Shown: piece by piece, positions 11,857 through 24,207 of the stretch
How the letters are laid out: each line of letters begins with the position of its first letter
Position numbering within the stretch: the first letter of the stretch is position 1
Source of the DNA: Canna indica
Taxonomy: Eukaryota; Streptophyta; Magnoliopsida; Zingiberales; Cannaceae
Direction: 5' to 3'
Length of the DNA stretch: 64,000 nucleotides
NCBI GenBank assembly: GCA_034359265.1
Contig: CP136891.1
Location: forward strand, 62,410,001-62,474,000
Made by a program: the position numbers and the translations under genes
Notes under the pieces: generated by a model
What the model was told of the DNA's origin: nothing
The model's database searches: none
The model's input: the letters and a program-made list of their open reading frames with translations, nothing else

Positions 11857-14196
11857 TTATTCCTCATCATCTGAGTAATAGTCTTCGAATTCTTCCTCTT
11901 CTTCATCTTCTTCATCTCCAGCTTCCTCAATTTCATGATCGTCATCATCAGCATATTCAACTTCTAATTGAATTGACGTTGTGTCTGCATCCTCGAGTAT
12001 TAGAATAATACGATCTACAACAGGAGGATCATCTTCTTAATAGAAACCATCTGTCATATCAGGTATTAGCTCATTTTCTCCTGCTATCGGATCAATTTTT
12101 CCTCTACCTTTAGTCTTACAGACTACACGCCAATCTGCTCTATCTTTATTTCGAGCCGGATACTTCGCGAAACATACTTGTTCAGCTTGTGATGCCAATA
12201 TAAAAGGCTCATTTGCTGCCAATTTAGATTTGTAATTAACCTCAACAAGTTTGTATTTTGGATGAACTTTCATGCCCCTTTCTGTTGTATCGAACCAATG
12301 ACATCTAAATAGGACAACTAATTTCAAGCCGAAGTAGTGCAACTCTATCACTTCTTCCACCAGTCCATAAAAATCCATATCACATTCAACATAGGTTGTC
12401 CCTTTCACGCAGACCCCGACATTCATCATCTTATTTGTAAAAGCATATTCCACCGTGTGAAATTTGTACCCATTAACAAAATATCCGCTATAGCACGACA
12501 CTAGTCGCGACGGTCCACTAACAAACTCAAATATTCTTTCATTTATTTCAGCTTTGTGATATTTGCTGTAAGTCTGAATCCAAGTAGGGAAATCACGATT
12601 TCGTAATCTCTTCAATTCTTCATCGTTGTGAATAGAGTATTTTTGCACCATCTCAATGTCAAATATTTCAATGAATTATTCAATCTATGGACAATTGAGT
12701 AATACATACAAGTGTGTCAAATGATACTCTTCCTCACTTAAGTGTCGAGATGGACGAGAACCAAAAGCATGACCAGAGTGACAAAATATATTTAAACGTC
12801 CATCTGAATGTCGAACACCCCCGTCGTCGTTACGTGGAAGACGATCAAATCTTGTCTGTACTATCGATTCAAAGTAAAATGAGCAGAATGTTGAAATTTC
12901 TTGGATGATATACGATTCAGATATAGATCCTTCAACAGTTGCGGTGTTTTTTACTTTTTTCTTCAAACGATTCATGTATCTTTCAAATAAGTACATCCAC
13001 CGATATTGAACAGGGCCACCAACTCGTGCCTTGTATGCCAAGTGTATCAGTAGATGCTCCATCGAGTCAAAAAATGCAGGAGGGAAAAATTGCTCCAGCT
13101 TGCATATAATTTCAACAATATTACTTTCAAGTGTTGACATATCTTCGACTCGAAGGACATTTGCACAGTTGTTTCTAAAAAACATACTTAATTCATTCAA
13201 CGGACCCCAAATATTATCAAGTAGAAGATCTCAAAATGCGATCGAAAGCAATCTCTCCATGAATACATGACAATCATGGCTCTTCATCCTTGATATTTTG
13301 CAATCATCGACGTTCACACATCGAGATAAGTTAGAGGCATATCCATCGGGTAATCTGAGTTCTTTTACCCATTGACAAATATCTTTGATCTGTTGTTTAT
13401 TTAACACATACGGGGCCTTCGGTTTCAGATATCGTCTGTTGACCTCTTGTAACTCCAACTCTGGTCTTTTACAAAATACTTTGATATCATGTTAGGCTTT
13501 GACATTATCTTTAGTTTTTTCAGAAACATCCATCAAAGTGTTGAAAATATTATCAAACACATTTTTTTCAATGTGCATGACATCTAAATTATGTCGAATC
13601 AGTAATGAACTCCAATAGGGCAATTCCCAAAAGATACTTTTTTTCACCCAGTTATGTGTTTGACCAAAGTCTAACACTCTTTCATTGCGACCAAATACTA
13701 TCTCTAGAAGTGTTGAAACACGTGCTAACATTTGTTCACCAGACAATATCGGTGGTGGCCCATCTCTTTCGACTCTGTCCTTAGTAAATTTATTACGATT
13801 CCTTCGATACTGATGGTTAGCCTGTAGGAATCAACGATGACAATCAAAGAATGAGATTTTTCGTCCGTTCTGAAGACTGATTGATTTAGAGTGTTCTATA
13901 CAATACGGACAAGAGAATCGGTCGTGAGTGCTCCAACCAGACAACATGCCGTATGCCGGAAAATCATTGATTGTCCACAAGACCGTGGCCTTTAAATTGA
14001 AGTACGTTACGCCATTCAAATAAATGCGGCACAGACATCGAATTTTATCACCGACGCTAACAAATTTCCGATTCGAATAAGTGAAATTTAGGAAGTACGT
14101 TACGCCTAATCGAAACTCATTCATTAAAGCTCCACGATCAAGACGTCGGTACATCCAACTTCGATCAGCCGACATGATTCTGTCAATCAATGACAA
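11857..14196 (-). pseudogene. CACTA TNP2-type transposase, broken
   Basis: In order on the minus strand: 14196-13831 holds the Transpos_assoc N-terminal domain (DRSWMYRRL) joined almost directly to the end of the Transposase_21 core (LWTINDFPAYGMLSGW). 13746-13492 and 13458-13231 continue the core (LPDGYASNLSRCV, MKSHDCHVFMERLL). 13200-12685 is DUF4218 (FDSMEHLLIHLAYKARVGGP, YRWMYLFERYM). 12651-12037 is DUF4216 (PTWIQTYSKYHK, LFRCHWFD). After an in-frame TAA at 12037-12039 the same frame continues through an acidic tail (DEEDEEEEEFEDYYSDDEE) to 11857. Most of the catalytic core is missing between the first two domains, and frameshifts or stops separate the blocks. It is derived from the enzyme that excises CACTA elements and cannot be functional as it stands. 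Confidence 0.85.
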
Positions 14197-14250
14197 TTTC
14201 TTTGGTTAATGCCTTTAGGTGAGATTGTCCTATTCCATTCGGGATTTATG

Positions 14251-14430
14251 TTATTCATATTGCACTAAGTACTTCTTTTAACTGCTAACTTCATTCTAAA
14301 TTTCGGTAGCATCTCCCTACAGTTCTCCGAATACGCATATCATCTGGGCGCGTATCGGAGAACAAGAGAGATGCTGCCGAAATTTAGAATAAGTTAACGG
14401 TTAAAAGAAAAACGTAAGTGCAGTACAAAT
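14251..14430. repeat. Imperfect hairpin, about 75-bp arms
   Basis: The left arm (about 14254-14330) and right arm (about 14338-14425) are near-perfect reverse complements sharing the cores CTAAATTTCGGTAGCATCTC and its partner GAGATGCTGCCGAAATTTAG. The hairpin lies just upstream of the TNP2 reading frame inside the CACTA element, where it could act on the transcript leader or be a relic of a smaller insertion. Confidence 0.75.
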
Positions 14431-15527
14431 AATTATATTATCAAATTATCCAATCAGGGACAATTCAAGGATTGTACGTCGTATAAAAAATCATCTACTT
14501 CTTTTACACGAACATACAACCCCCGAACGCATCTAAGGTTTTGTTAAATCATATCCGACTCGTCGATGTGTACGTGAAACATATCAACTCGTCGGATGGA
14601 TGATTATTTTCTAAATGTTTCGAGTCAGTTCGAGTCCATATTGGACAATTCCAACACAAGTCCAAATTAGACGATTCCGACGGGAGTCCGAAATGAACGA
14701 TTCCGGCGCACGTCCGAAGTGGACAATTCCGATGCGAGTCCACTAAGGACAACTTCGGACTAATTAACAATATTTTAACTAATTAATTAATATTAATCTA
14801 CAACACTTTAACTAATTTAAATAATTAACCTACCATTATTAAATATTAATCTAACTAAATTAAACTAAAAAATAATATAAACTCTAAAAATTAATCTAAA
14901 TCCTGAAAATTAATCTAACAAATTAAATAATTAATCTAAACAATTAAACAAATAATTAATTAAAAATTAAATAATTAAATAAAAAATTATAAAAATATCA
15001 TTTTCGGCGCCGGAGTCCAGTGTCCGGACACTGTACAAGCTTCGGCGGCGGCCATCGGCCGAAACCCTAAAAATAGGGTTTCGGCCGGATGTTACTTTGG
15101 GGTCAATGGGGAAGGCCGGGCAGCGAGAAATACCTGAAATCGGCGGTCGAGGACGGACGACAGCGTCGGCTGCGATAGCTCGGCGGCGTTGGCATCGGCA
15201 GCGGCAGCGAGAGGTGGGAGGAGCAGGCGGCGGCAGCAGCGGGAGGAAGAAGGAGCGGGCGCGATTTGCGACCTATATAAACTTATCAGCAACGACTCAC
15301 TCACCCGTTAGAAAGCCGTTGCTGATAAGTTATCATCAGCAACGACTCACTTATTTGTTAGAAAATCGTTGCTGATAATTAACATCAGCAGCAACGGCTC
15401 GCATGTCCGTTAGAAAACCGTTGCAGATACAACATATCTGCAACGGCTTGAGTGGCCGTAAGAATACCGTTGCAAATAGCAACGACTTGAGCAGCCGTTG
15501 CTAAAGACCCAATTTTTAGTAGTGTGT

Positions 15528-16025
15528 CTATGATACATTTTCGTAAACGAACATGAGATATTTTGTGTTGTTCAGTGATGTACCTTAAAATTATGTGAAA
15601 CGAGCGGACCCTAAATACATGTCTCTCACCTAATCATGAATCCAACTCTTAATTTTTTTAATTGCAATCAAATGTCAAAATATTTTTGCAATCATTCGTT
15701 CGATTCTAGTGATGATTAAAATTTGTGCTATGAGATCAGACGATGATACGGTCATATTCTAATCATTCATTCCATTAGCATGTAGTTATGCGGTTGGGTT
15801 TGATAGGTCCAAAATCATTTGTTGAGTAAGATTTTTTTATCTCATCTAAATACAAAATGTTAATTTTATTTTAAAATTATTTTAACTTCTAATTTAATCA
15901 CTAAATAAATAATAAATTAAATTTATTATTTATCTTTTTTTTTACTCGTGAAACAAATGTCTTAAATTCATCATTAGAAAAAATATTTGTTTACAGTAAA
16001 ATCATTGATGGACCATCAGTGAGGA
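15528..16025. other. AT-rich spacer, no gene seen
   Basis: This lies between the right end of the CACTA element and the first recognisable gypsy LTR sequence. No coding or structured feature could be supported. Confidence 0.5.
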
Positions 16026-16498
16026 CTTTCAGTGTGGAATAGACTATAATTATTAAGTCCGATCGGATCAGACATAGCAGCGCCCCATAATTTGCCTCAA
16101 GTCAAACCAAACAGGTCCCTCTGTGGGCTCCACCCGGGACCCCATCAAGTCATACTTGGACATTTACGTCCTTCCTTATCACGAGGGATATGTCATTGCA
16201 AATCAGGGATACGTCATTGCAAACCTATCATCTTCGGGATCAGCCTCTATCCATCCTGAGCGACATCCCCACGAGATTATCGGGCGGTGCCATCGTCTCC
16301 ATCTGGAATAAATACAAACACGACACACCCCAAGTAATCCTAAGTTTTAATTTCATTACCTCCGTCCCACCAACTTGAGCGTCGAAATGTGTTTTGCAGG
16401 TCCCCCCTCCCTCCCCCCCCCCCCCCCCCGCCGACGTTGAACCTGATTAGGAGAGACACCGAACTAGACCAGATTACTCTGATCCTTAGGTAGGAATA
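16026..16498 (+). repeat. Probable 5' LTR (3' part) of a gypsy element
   Basis: The segment ends immediately before a Tat-type primer binding site at 16501. Its last 130 bases, including a poly-C tract at 16405-16428, align loosely with 26690-26850 (shared CAGGTCC/TAGGTCC, GAGAC, ACTAGA and GGTAGGAA/GGCAGGAA blocks), so the two are probably old LTRs of one element. The upstream border is uncertain. Confidence 0.45.
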
Positions 16499-16500
16499 TT

Positions 16501-16516
16501 TGGCGCCCACTGTGGG
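16501..16516 (+). other. Primer binding site, Tat-type gypsy
   Basis: TGGCGCCCACTGTGGG directly follows the LTR-like segment. This is the characteristic primer binding site region of plant Tat-lineage gypsy elements. Confidence 0.75.
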
Positions 16517-16539
16517 ATCGAGTAAAAAGCTTACCTCCC

Positions 16540-17019
16540 CCACAATGATTGGAATCCGGAGCCAAGTGATCGCCGCTACACGCCAACGACAATGACCCAA
16601 CGACAACGATTGACCACATCTTGGTAACGCTGAAACAGCGACAAGCGATGCTCAGGCACTAGCCCATCCTCCCCTTGAAGAGCCCCATCATCGAATAAAC
16701 GATTTGGAGGTTGAAAACCAACGGCTAACAGCCCGAATCGAGATGCTGACATGATCCCATGGAAACTCCTGGCTGACCATGAGCGATGCCTCCCATAGCA
16801 TGGACAAAACAATCACTCTGAGAAGAGGAGACTGGTCCCCACCCTTCACGACGAGGTCTGCAGCACCTCTCGTCTAGAAAAAGACGAAGATTACAAAACC
16901 AGGAAGGTCGGGACTGCCCTTCTTATCGATGCAGGACCCTTCGCCGAACACATAATGTTGACCTGCCTCCCGTCAAGAAGTAAGTTGCCTACAACCCTGA
17001 CACCCTACGACAGTACAAG
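16540..17019 (+). pseudogene. Gypsy gag, N-terminal part, decayed
   Basis: Frames broken by stops contain a leucine/glutamate-rich segment (NDLEVENQRLTARIEML near 16700) typical of the N-terminal region of Tat gag, followed by a degraded linker. It is interrupted by the solo LTR at 17020 and resumes at 19521. Confidence 0.5.
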
Positions 17020-19520
17020 TGTCACACCCCAACTGAGGGTAGTGTGACCGGCCAGGGCCTACATCCTACCTTGTAGCCTACTGTCACACTGACATATAAG
17101 AAACCAGAACATATCGATGAAAAAGAAACCCCAACACAAGCTTTATTTAAAGTTTTTCAAAGTTCACAATATATGTTTTCAAACCAAAGAGAAAACTATC
17201 ATCGGAACAAACTGAACATCTCAAATATCAAGGTTTTACAAACTTTTCCAAAACACAACTGTCAGTGCAGAAAAGAAAACAACTACTAAGACACTAGACT
17301 ATGACCCAAGGACGCTGCTACGAGGTATGGCACCACCACTCGCCCTAGAAAATAAGGAAATAAACTGTGAGTCCACTTGGGACTCAGTGAGCGGTTCTTG
17401 CGAATCTCCACATAATCCTCAGTTATTCATGTATAACATATAAGACAACATAATATATATTCAGTGAGGTAAGTTACTTTATAGTGACTACTGACCCTAT
17501 GGGTCATTTCATATAACCCATATATGTGAAAACTTGCCATCTCGGCCTATCAAGCCTCCGACATTCGGCCCTTGGGTCTACTTATGGTATAAGAATCCTG
17601 GCTACAATCGGCCCTACCATACAAGGTAGAATCACACTAGCCGACCGGCCCCATCATATCAAGATGTAAATAAGAAATCTCGGGCCATCGACTAGGATGG
17701 TCCACTAGTATCCAGACACCGTCTAGGGTAGGGATAGCTAGTCCCACCCAACTGGGGTTTGACACCTAGCGGGTCCGCTGGTGCATCTCAAGACCCAAAC
17801 ACTGGCCGAGCTAAGCATTGGTCATGTCCGACCTCCACGCTTCTCGGCGGACCATCTCAAGCACATCACATAATCAAATGCCCTAGGGTTTCCTTATATA
17901 CACTTCGGGCCCTTGCCCATATCTGACCCTAATTCGGGCTATAGGGTCAGCAAATTAATGCTGCCCTTCCAAAATTGTGCACACCTAATAGTTCTAGGTT
18001 TCCAAAAATGCTTACTAGAAGTCCTAGAAGTTGTGTCATCTCCTAGCTAAGTTTCTATATATGCTAAGCATCTCGCAACGTCCTACATGTTATCTAACGT
18101 TATACACTACCTTGGGTGAGGAATTCTATGTACCGACATTGGAATTCCACCCATGAACATTTTAGGAGAGCTTGTATGATTTAAAGAAAAACAAGAATAA
18201 TTTACAACTACTACTATATATATCTACGAGATTCATCAATAATCTTTTATACAATGCATTTAGAATTTATCTCAATAAGAAGAAACTTATATAGCATGGT
18301 AAGATAACCATAAATTCACAACGCATGAAATACTAAGCATGGTAAAATATTTCATCATTTCAAAAATTAAAGAGGAATGAGCTAAGGATACTATGCTATC
18401 ATTCCTATAATTACATGAAACAATAAATTTACTTGCTATAGTTAGGGTTCTTCCTAAGTGTCATCATGTCTCTATTATTTTAGCATTCTAACAATGAAAA
18501 TTTCCATCTAAAGCTCTCCCTCCCCTAGGCTTGGCCGAGCCTTGGGCAAGGTGAACCTTGCTCGGCCATGCCTCTTAGGGTAGGAAAGGAAAAAAAAAGA
18601 ATTAATCCTCGATCCTAATTCTTTGTCTCCGCTATATCTTAATTTCATATGGACTAGATTGCCCCTTCCCCTACACCTGGCTGAACCTTTCTCATGAAGT
18701 ATAGGGTTCATTCGGCTACGCCTATGAGTTCTAGGGAAGACAAGCTCCTTAACACGTGAAATCGACGATTAAGAATGCTCTATTGATGAACTTAAGATCA
18801 TCTAAGGGCTCTACTTCCGTCAAGGGAATTGGAGAAAATTTTAGCATGACCTTTCTCCTTTTCCCATGATTCGACAGCCCTAGTATTGGAGAAATCGATG
18901 AGGAAAAACAAAATGATCTGACAAGGATTGATACAAAACCATGAATACACAACTACGAAACCTCGATTCGTCGGAAACTCGCGAGAAACACAATCCTATC
19001 ACCACTACGGGTTAGGCTACCCGCCTCCCCCATTACTTCAAATCTAACCACTCACCTTGATTGAGGAAGATGAAGGATCAGATGACGACAACTTCGAATC
19101 TTCTAGCGATGGCGCAAAATCCCGGATCAACCAAAATCCCCTTTTCCTTACTTCTTCTCCCCCTCTCCTATACGCTGCCTCGTGTGACTACAAGATGAGT
19201 CGCACGACAGCATGGATGAGGGATTTTAATCCCTCATCTAGCCTTCCATATTGGCCCTTGACTCTTACTCAAGACTCGACTAAACTCGAGCTTGACTTGG
19301 GTTCCAACTCTACCCGCAACATGAGTCGATTTAAACTCGATTAAGGTATAAATGCATAAAAGGAAAGAGTCATTTGCCCAATTAAATTACATACATCATT
19401 AGTCGAGTCATACCTTTTTACTCGAGGAGATTCCGAGACTCGACTCGACTACCCCCTGGTCCGGCGCGCTGCACCAAAACAATTTTTTTTTTATATTAGA
19501 AAATTTTCCCGGGTCTTACA
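17020..19520. mobile_element. Solo LTR (TGTCACACCCC...TCTTACA), 2.5 kb
   Basis: The segment starts TGTCACACCCCAACTG and ends GGGTCTTACA, a TG...CA LTR of the type common in plant gypsy chromovirus-like families. Flanking 5-bp sequences are ACAAG (17015-17019) and ACAGG (19521-19525), a target duplication with one mismatch. It carries no internal coding sequence and splits the host gypsy gag. The reading frame at 19057-19344 inside it shows no recognisable product. Confidence 0.8.
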
Positions 19521-20453
19521 ACAGGAAATCCTAGGCTACATCTGACGGCATTCAGGATCATGATGCTCTATCACGGAGCATCCGATCCTGCACTTTGCAG
19601 AGCCTTTCCGACTTTCCTAGGAAAACCCATTTTGTTGTGGTTTGTCTCCCTCCCGTCGGGATCTATTCATTTCTTTGAGGACCTCTCATGTGTCTTCCTC
19701 AATCGTTTTCACCACATCGTAGGTCTATCACAAGACAGAGGTTGTCCTCCATTATGTCAGGCAGGGGCAGCATGAGCCCCTAAGAGAATACATGAGCAGA
19801 TTCTAGGCCATAGTGGCCGAAGTCCCCAACCTTAACAGACGAGTCAAATTCTACTCCATCAAACTCGGGTTAAAGCCCGAACTCTTTGCTGACCAGATTG
19901 CCCTAACCAAGCCTAAGGACATGGCCGAGTTTTAGGAGAAATCCACCAGCTTCATAAAGATGGACGAACTTCGAGAAGTTAAAAGGATCGAGTGGCAAAA
20001 TCTCAAGATTATCGTCAAAAAATCTGAAACGATAGATGGAAAAAGTGAAGACTGTAGCCACCATGACAACAGGAAGACGAGGTCGTCACCTCACATGCGT
20101 ACCCGATATGAGAAGTACGCGCCTCTCAACACCCCGAGAGAGACTATCCCACGAGAGATATACTACCTACAAGTGTTTAGACCACCCAGCAGCCCCGGAA
20201 GGACGAAACCTTCATTGAAGGACAACAAACGCAAAAGGTGTGAGTTTCACCAAACCTACGAACACACCACTAAAAAATATGTGATCCTCCGTGACCAGAT
20301 TGAACGCTTAGTCAGAGAATGTCGCCTCGACCACTACATCCGACATAATCAGGGTCGTATCCAGAGTCTGCAAAACCACCGACATCGCCGAAATCCGAGT
20401 AATGCACAGCCATCTGGCGACACAGATACCCACAACGACTCCGGAAGTGAATA
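19521..20453 (+). pseudogene. Gypsy gag, central and C-terminal parts
   Basis: After the solo LTR the capsid region resumes (LTAFRIMMLYHGASDPALCRAFPT, then LLWFVSLPSGSIHFFEDL), then HEPLREYM-like sequence with stops. From 19960 an open frame of 164 codons ends the gag with KRCEFHQTYEHTTKKYV and LRDQIERLVRE, the zinc-knuckle-like tail motif of Tat-lineage gag. Gag forms the virus-like particle. Stops and frameshifts make it non-functional. Confidence 0.8.
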
Positions 20454-20589
20454 ATCCCACCCCAGCATCCAGGGAGTGATTGACTACATAATAGGAGGAT
20501 TCGTTAGCGAAATCAGTTCCGAAGCACAATCATCTCGGACCATAATGACGGTCAACGAGGTAACTCAGCCATGAAGGCTATGCACGCCC

Positions 20590-21015
20590 ACTCTGGTAAT
20601 ATCCTTCTATGATACTGATTTTCAGGGAGTTTATATCAATTTACATGATCCTATCATCATTACTGTGATCACTACTAGTTTTCTTGCCAGGAAAGTGTTG
20701 GTAGACCAGGGGAGTTCCGCCGACATCCTCTTCTACCCGACACTTGAAAAGATGAACATCAGCAAGGATTCGCTACACCTATACCACGAAGAACTTGTTA
20801 GTTTCTCAGGAGACCACGTGGACGTCAAAGGCAATTTATGGATGGACACAACATTCGGCTCTACCCCGGGAACAAGGACAATAGATGTACAGTTCCTCGT
20901 CCTCCAGTGTGCAAGTCCTTACCGCATGATTATGGGTCGACCTTTCTTGAACAACTTGGGGGTTGTAGTATCGACTTCTCACTTCGTCATTAAGTTTCCT
21001 ATCTCAGAGACATAG
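20590..21015 (+). pseudogene. Gypsy aspartic protease region
   Basis: This open stretch contains ARKVLVDQGSSADILFYPTL, with the active-site loop in the Tat-lineage form (VD-x-GSSAD), then RMIMGRPFLNNLGVVVST, matching the conserved second half of the plant retropepsin. Asn is usual where Gln follows VD. It lies in the expected place between gag and reverse transcriptase and ends at a stop (21013-21015). Confidence 0.8.
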
Positions 21016-22701
21016 GTAGGACTAATCCATGCATACCAAAGGGAGGCCCGTGCATGCTACAATGAATGCTTGAAGATTAGGCCAGTCGAGCTCCAATTAT
21101 GAGAGTGGCCCCAGCCCGCTGACGACTTGGAATTCGTGCAAATCGAGACGTCACCCGAGCAAGTAACCTATGTGGGAGCATACCTCCCTAGTGAGCTCAA
21201 AGCTCAACTCAATGCCCTACTCAAAAGCAACGATGACCTCTTCGCGTAGACGCCAATCGACATGCCAGGAATAGACCCCCAGGTCATCTGCCACAAACTA
21301 GCCATCGACCCTCGAGTCAAACCTATAGCCCAGAACAAAAGGAAGCTCATAATCGAGCAACAACATGCATCCCTTGAAGAGACCGGGAAACTACGAAAAG
21401 AAAAATTCGATTTACGACGTGGCTCGCGAATGTTGTGATGGTCAGAAAACACTCAAGAAAATGGCGAATGTCTGTCGACTTCGCCAACCTTAACAAAGCC
21501 TGCACAAAGGATTCTTACCCATTGCCGAGCATTGATATACTTGTCGACTGCTCCTTAGGATACCAATATTTAAGTTTCATGGATGCTTATTAAGGCTACA
21601 ATCAAATCCGAATGCACCCAGAACGAGGCGATGATGAAGAAAAAATGTATTTTATCACCAATCATGTAAACTTCTGCTACATGGTAATGCCCTTCGGACT
21701 TAAAAATGTAGGAGCCACATAGCAACCATTGAAGAACAATGTCTTTGAGAAGCAAATCGGTTGCGACATGGAAGTATATGTTGATGACATAGTAGCCAAA
21801 ACACCGACCGCCGGAGATCATTACAGTGACATTATCGAGATCTCCAGCCAGCTTAAACGCTACAACATGAGATTAAACTCGGAGAAGTGCGCTTTCAGAG
21901 TGCACGGTGGCAAGTTCCTCGGCTTCATGATGACACATCAAGAGATAGAGGCAAATTCGGAGAAATATCGAGCCATTCAAGAGATGCGGAGTCCCGCGCA
22001 ACATCAAGGACGCACAACAACTTACGAGGAGGATGGCCGCGTTGTCCAGATTCCTCTCCAGGTCGGTCGATCGAGCCACCCCCTTCTTCAAGATCTTAAG
22101 AAAGAAGCAAAATTTCCATTGGGATGAAAAACACGAATAGGCCTTCGAAGAATTGAAACACTTTCTTGCTAGCCCACAGATTTTGGATAAACCGCGATGA
22201 GGAGAAACCTTATTTCTTTACCTACAATCACAAAAGCGCCATCATCTCGGTCCTGATTCGAGAACAGAAAAAGATCAAAAACCGATCTACTTCATCGGCA
22301 AGGTTCTCCAAGGACTAGAAATCATATACCAATGGCTCGAAAAGCTCGCTTTCGCCCTGGTCATCTCGGCCCAAAGACTAAGGTCATATTTCCAAAGCTA
22401 CCACATTCAGGTGTGCACCGAACAACCAATTAGACAGGTATTGGCTAAACCCAAACTCGCAAGATAATGATATCCTAGTCGATGGAACTCTCAGAGTTTA
22501 GCATCGAATACCAACCTAGGGGTCCCATAAAAAATCCAGGCTCTGGCTGACTTCATTGTCGAATTCATCGACCAAGAAGATACTCCTAAACTGGAGGAAA
22601 CTTGGACGTTATTTGTGGATAGCACCAACAACGAAGAAGGGAGCGGGGCAGACATTATTCTAGAAAATGGCCAGGGAATCGCCCTGCATTCTCTCAATAA
22701 T
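21016..22701 (+). pseudogene. Gypsy reverse transcriptase and RNase H, decayed
   Basis: Several frames together show the RT landmarks: IDMPGIDPQVICHKLAIDP near 21255, FANLNKAC and YPLPSIDILVD near 21480-21550, NFCYMVMPFGLKN near 21670 and the catalytic MEVYVDDIVAKT near 21770. RNase H follows (AFEELKHFLASP near 22140, ALADFIVEF near 22540, WTLFVDSTNNEEGSGADI near 22605). Frameshifts and stops occur throughout. The frame is cut by the LTR beginning near 22702. Confidence 0.85.
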
Positions 22702-23917
22702 TGTTTTGATGATAACAAACTATATTTAACAAATTTAAAGCATGAAAGTCGCAGGTTAAAATACGGTTGAAATCGATATCGTCGCACACGACATCTTCTT
22801 GATATGACAAGTCTCTGTGTCAAAATCTAGACGCTCGACGGGTGCACCGAAGAAACCTAGGAAGTGCTTAGAGTAAATATAAAAACACTTGGGTAGCTCT
22901 CCAATATGGATGCACTTTGAAACCCAAAACTCGAAAATGAATGTCGTGAAAAAAGTCAGCAAAACACAGCGTTTCCTAGGTGTCGGTTGACAGTCGATCG
23001 ATCGGCCATTAGCCATCAGCCTGCCATCGATTGGCAGAGCTCAAAATATGGCAGTGGGCTCTGATCGGTGGCCGGTCGCTCGGCCGATCAACCGACCATC
23101 AGTCGGCCATCGACCGGGCGACGCCAACGGGCAACAATACGTTTGTTGGTGTGCTAGCTTGTGTGGAGGGTTATAAATACTCCTTCCAAACTCTCCCCAC
23201 AACACTCACTGATGCCCTAAACTGATATTGAGTTAACCCTTGCATCTCCAAAGCTTTCATTTGCCCTAATCCTTAATCTCTAGCTCTTGATCCCCCATCA
23301 TAAAGTGCATCATCATTGGAGGGTTCTTCAAGGTTGCTAGGTTCAAGAAGAGGAGTTGTTCTTGTTGTGTAAGTCCTCCTTACTCTCTTCTTGTATTAAA
23401 ACTATTTTTGCTTTGTTTTTAAATTGATATACTCAACTATGTAAGAAGACCTAGTGTGTGGTCTTGTGATTTAGTGGTTACCTTGCTATAGAAGGTATAA
23501 AGCCACTTGTGTAAATTAGGTTAGGAGTATTTCTTAGGAATTGAGGTGGGAAAGCTCATTCGGTGTGAAGGTGGATACTTTCGGGTGTGGAAGTGCCTTT
23601 AAAGTGAGTATGGGGTCTTTCCGATGAAAAGTCCTCGATTGTAAGTTACTCTTAATTTAGTGGACTTGTAAGTGAAATCCTAAGCACGGTGCTTAGGTAG
23701 TGGAGTAGGCGGTGTTGCTGAACCACTATAAATCTCTGTGTTAGCATTATCTATTGTGATTGTATTTAATTGTCATATATATTGGTTCAGCTCATTGCTT
23801 TAAATTGATAAATTGTCTAAGTAGTTTAAGAAATAATTAAAATTGAATTTAGGCTAAAAAATTAGATTGCACACTATTCAATATTCACCCCCCTATAGCG
23901 TGACCATTTTACCAACA
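22702..23917 (+). repeat. Solo LTR, Sirevirus-like, inserted in gypsy RNase H
   Basis: The segment starts near TGTTTTGATGATAACAAAC and ends at GACCATTTTACCAACA, the terminal signature shared with the other Sirevirus-like LTRs here (for example, in reverse, 54859). It contains the family's GGTGGTTACC/GGTTCAG-type promoter-proximal blocks and GTCGATCGATCGGCC-like palindromes near 22990-23120. No clear target duplication was found, so the 5' border is approximate. Confidence 0.6.
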
Positions 23918-23989
23918 AGTTTAATTCTAAATAGAGTCATATTTATATTATCATTTTTCACTTTTTTTCACCATTTTCATAATTGGAGA

Positions 23990-24207
23990 ATTCTTGTCTT
24001 TTATAATTATGAATTTTGATTTTTTTTAAAGGGAATTTGGGTTATTCGGGTTAATCGGATCAGGGCCCAATTTTATTCGAGTTAATCGGGTTTGGCCCCG
24101 AAATCTTATTCGGGTAGGGTCGGATGGTTTAGGAGCCTTGTTATTCGGGTTTGGGTTATTCTGGTCGGGTTGAATTTTAATCCGACACGTTCGATGCTTA
24201 CCCCTAG
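23990..24207. repeat. Small element rich in CGGGTT repeats
   Basis: A run of degenerate GGGTTATTCGGGTTAATCGG units ends in GCTTACCCCTAG, the reverse complement of the TAGGGGTAAGC terminus of common plant hAT-type MITEs. It is probably a non-autonomous hAT element; the left end was not located. Confidence 0.4.

Larger units (their letters stand above)
9650..15524 (-). mobile_element. CACTA (En/Spm) transposon, complete ends
   Basis: The left end reads CACTACTAGAA and the right end reads TTTTTAGTAGTG, and the element is flanked by the 3-bp duplication TGT (9647-9649 and 15525-15527). Both subterminal regions (about 9665-9990 and 15285-15510) are packed with GCAACGGC and its reverse complement in both orientations, as expected for the binding sites of an En/Spm TNPA-like protein. 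The 5875-bp interior carries two minus-strand genes, a TNP2-type transposase and a Transposase_24-type gene. Both are damaged, so the copy is probably not autonomous. A shorter relative sits at 60608-63596. Confidence 0.95.

Noticed and set aside
19057..19344. 95-codon plus ORF inside the 17020-19520 LTR
   Set aside because: No recognisable motif. Long solo LTRs often contain chance ORFs of this size.
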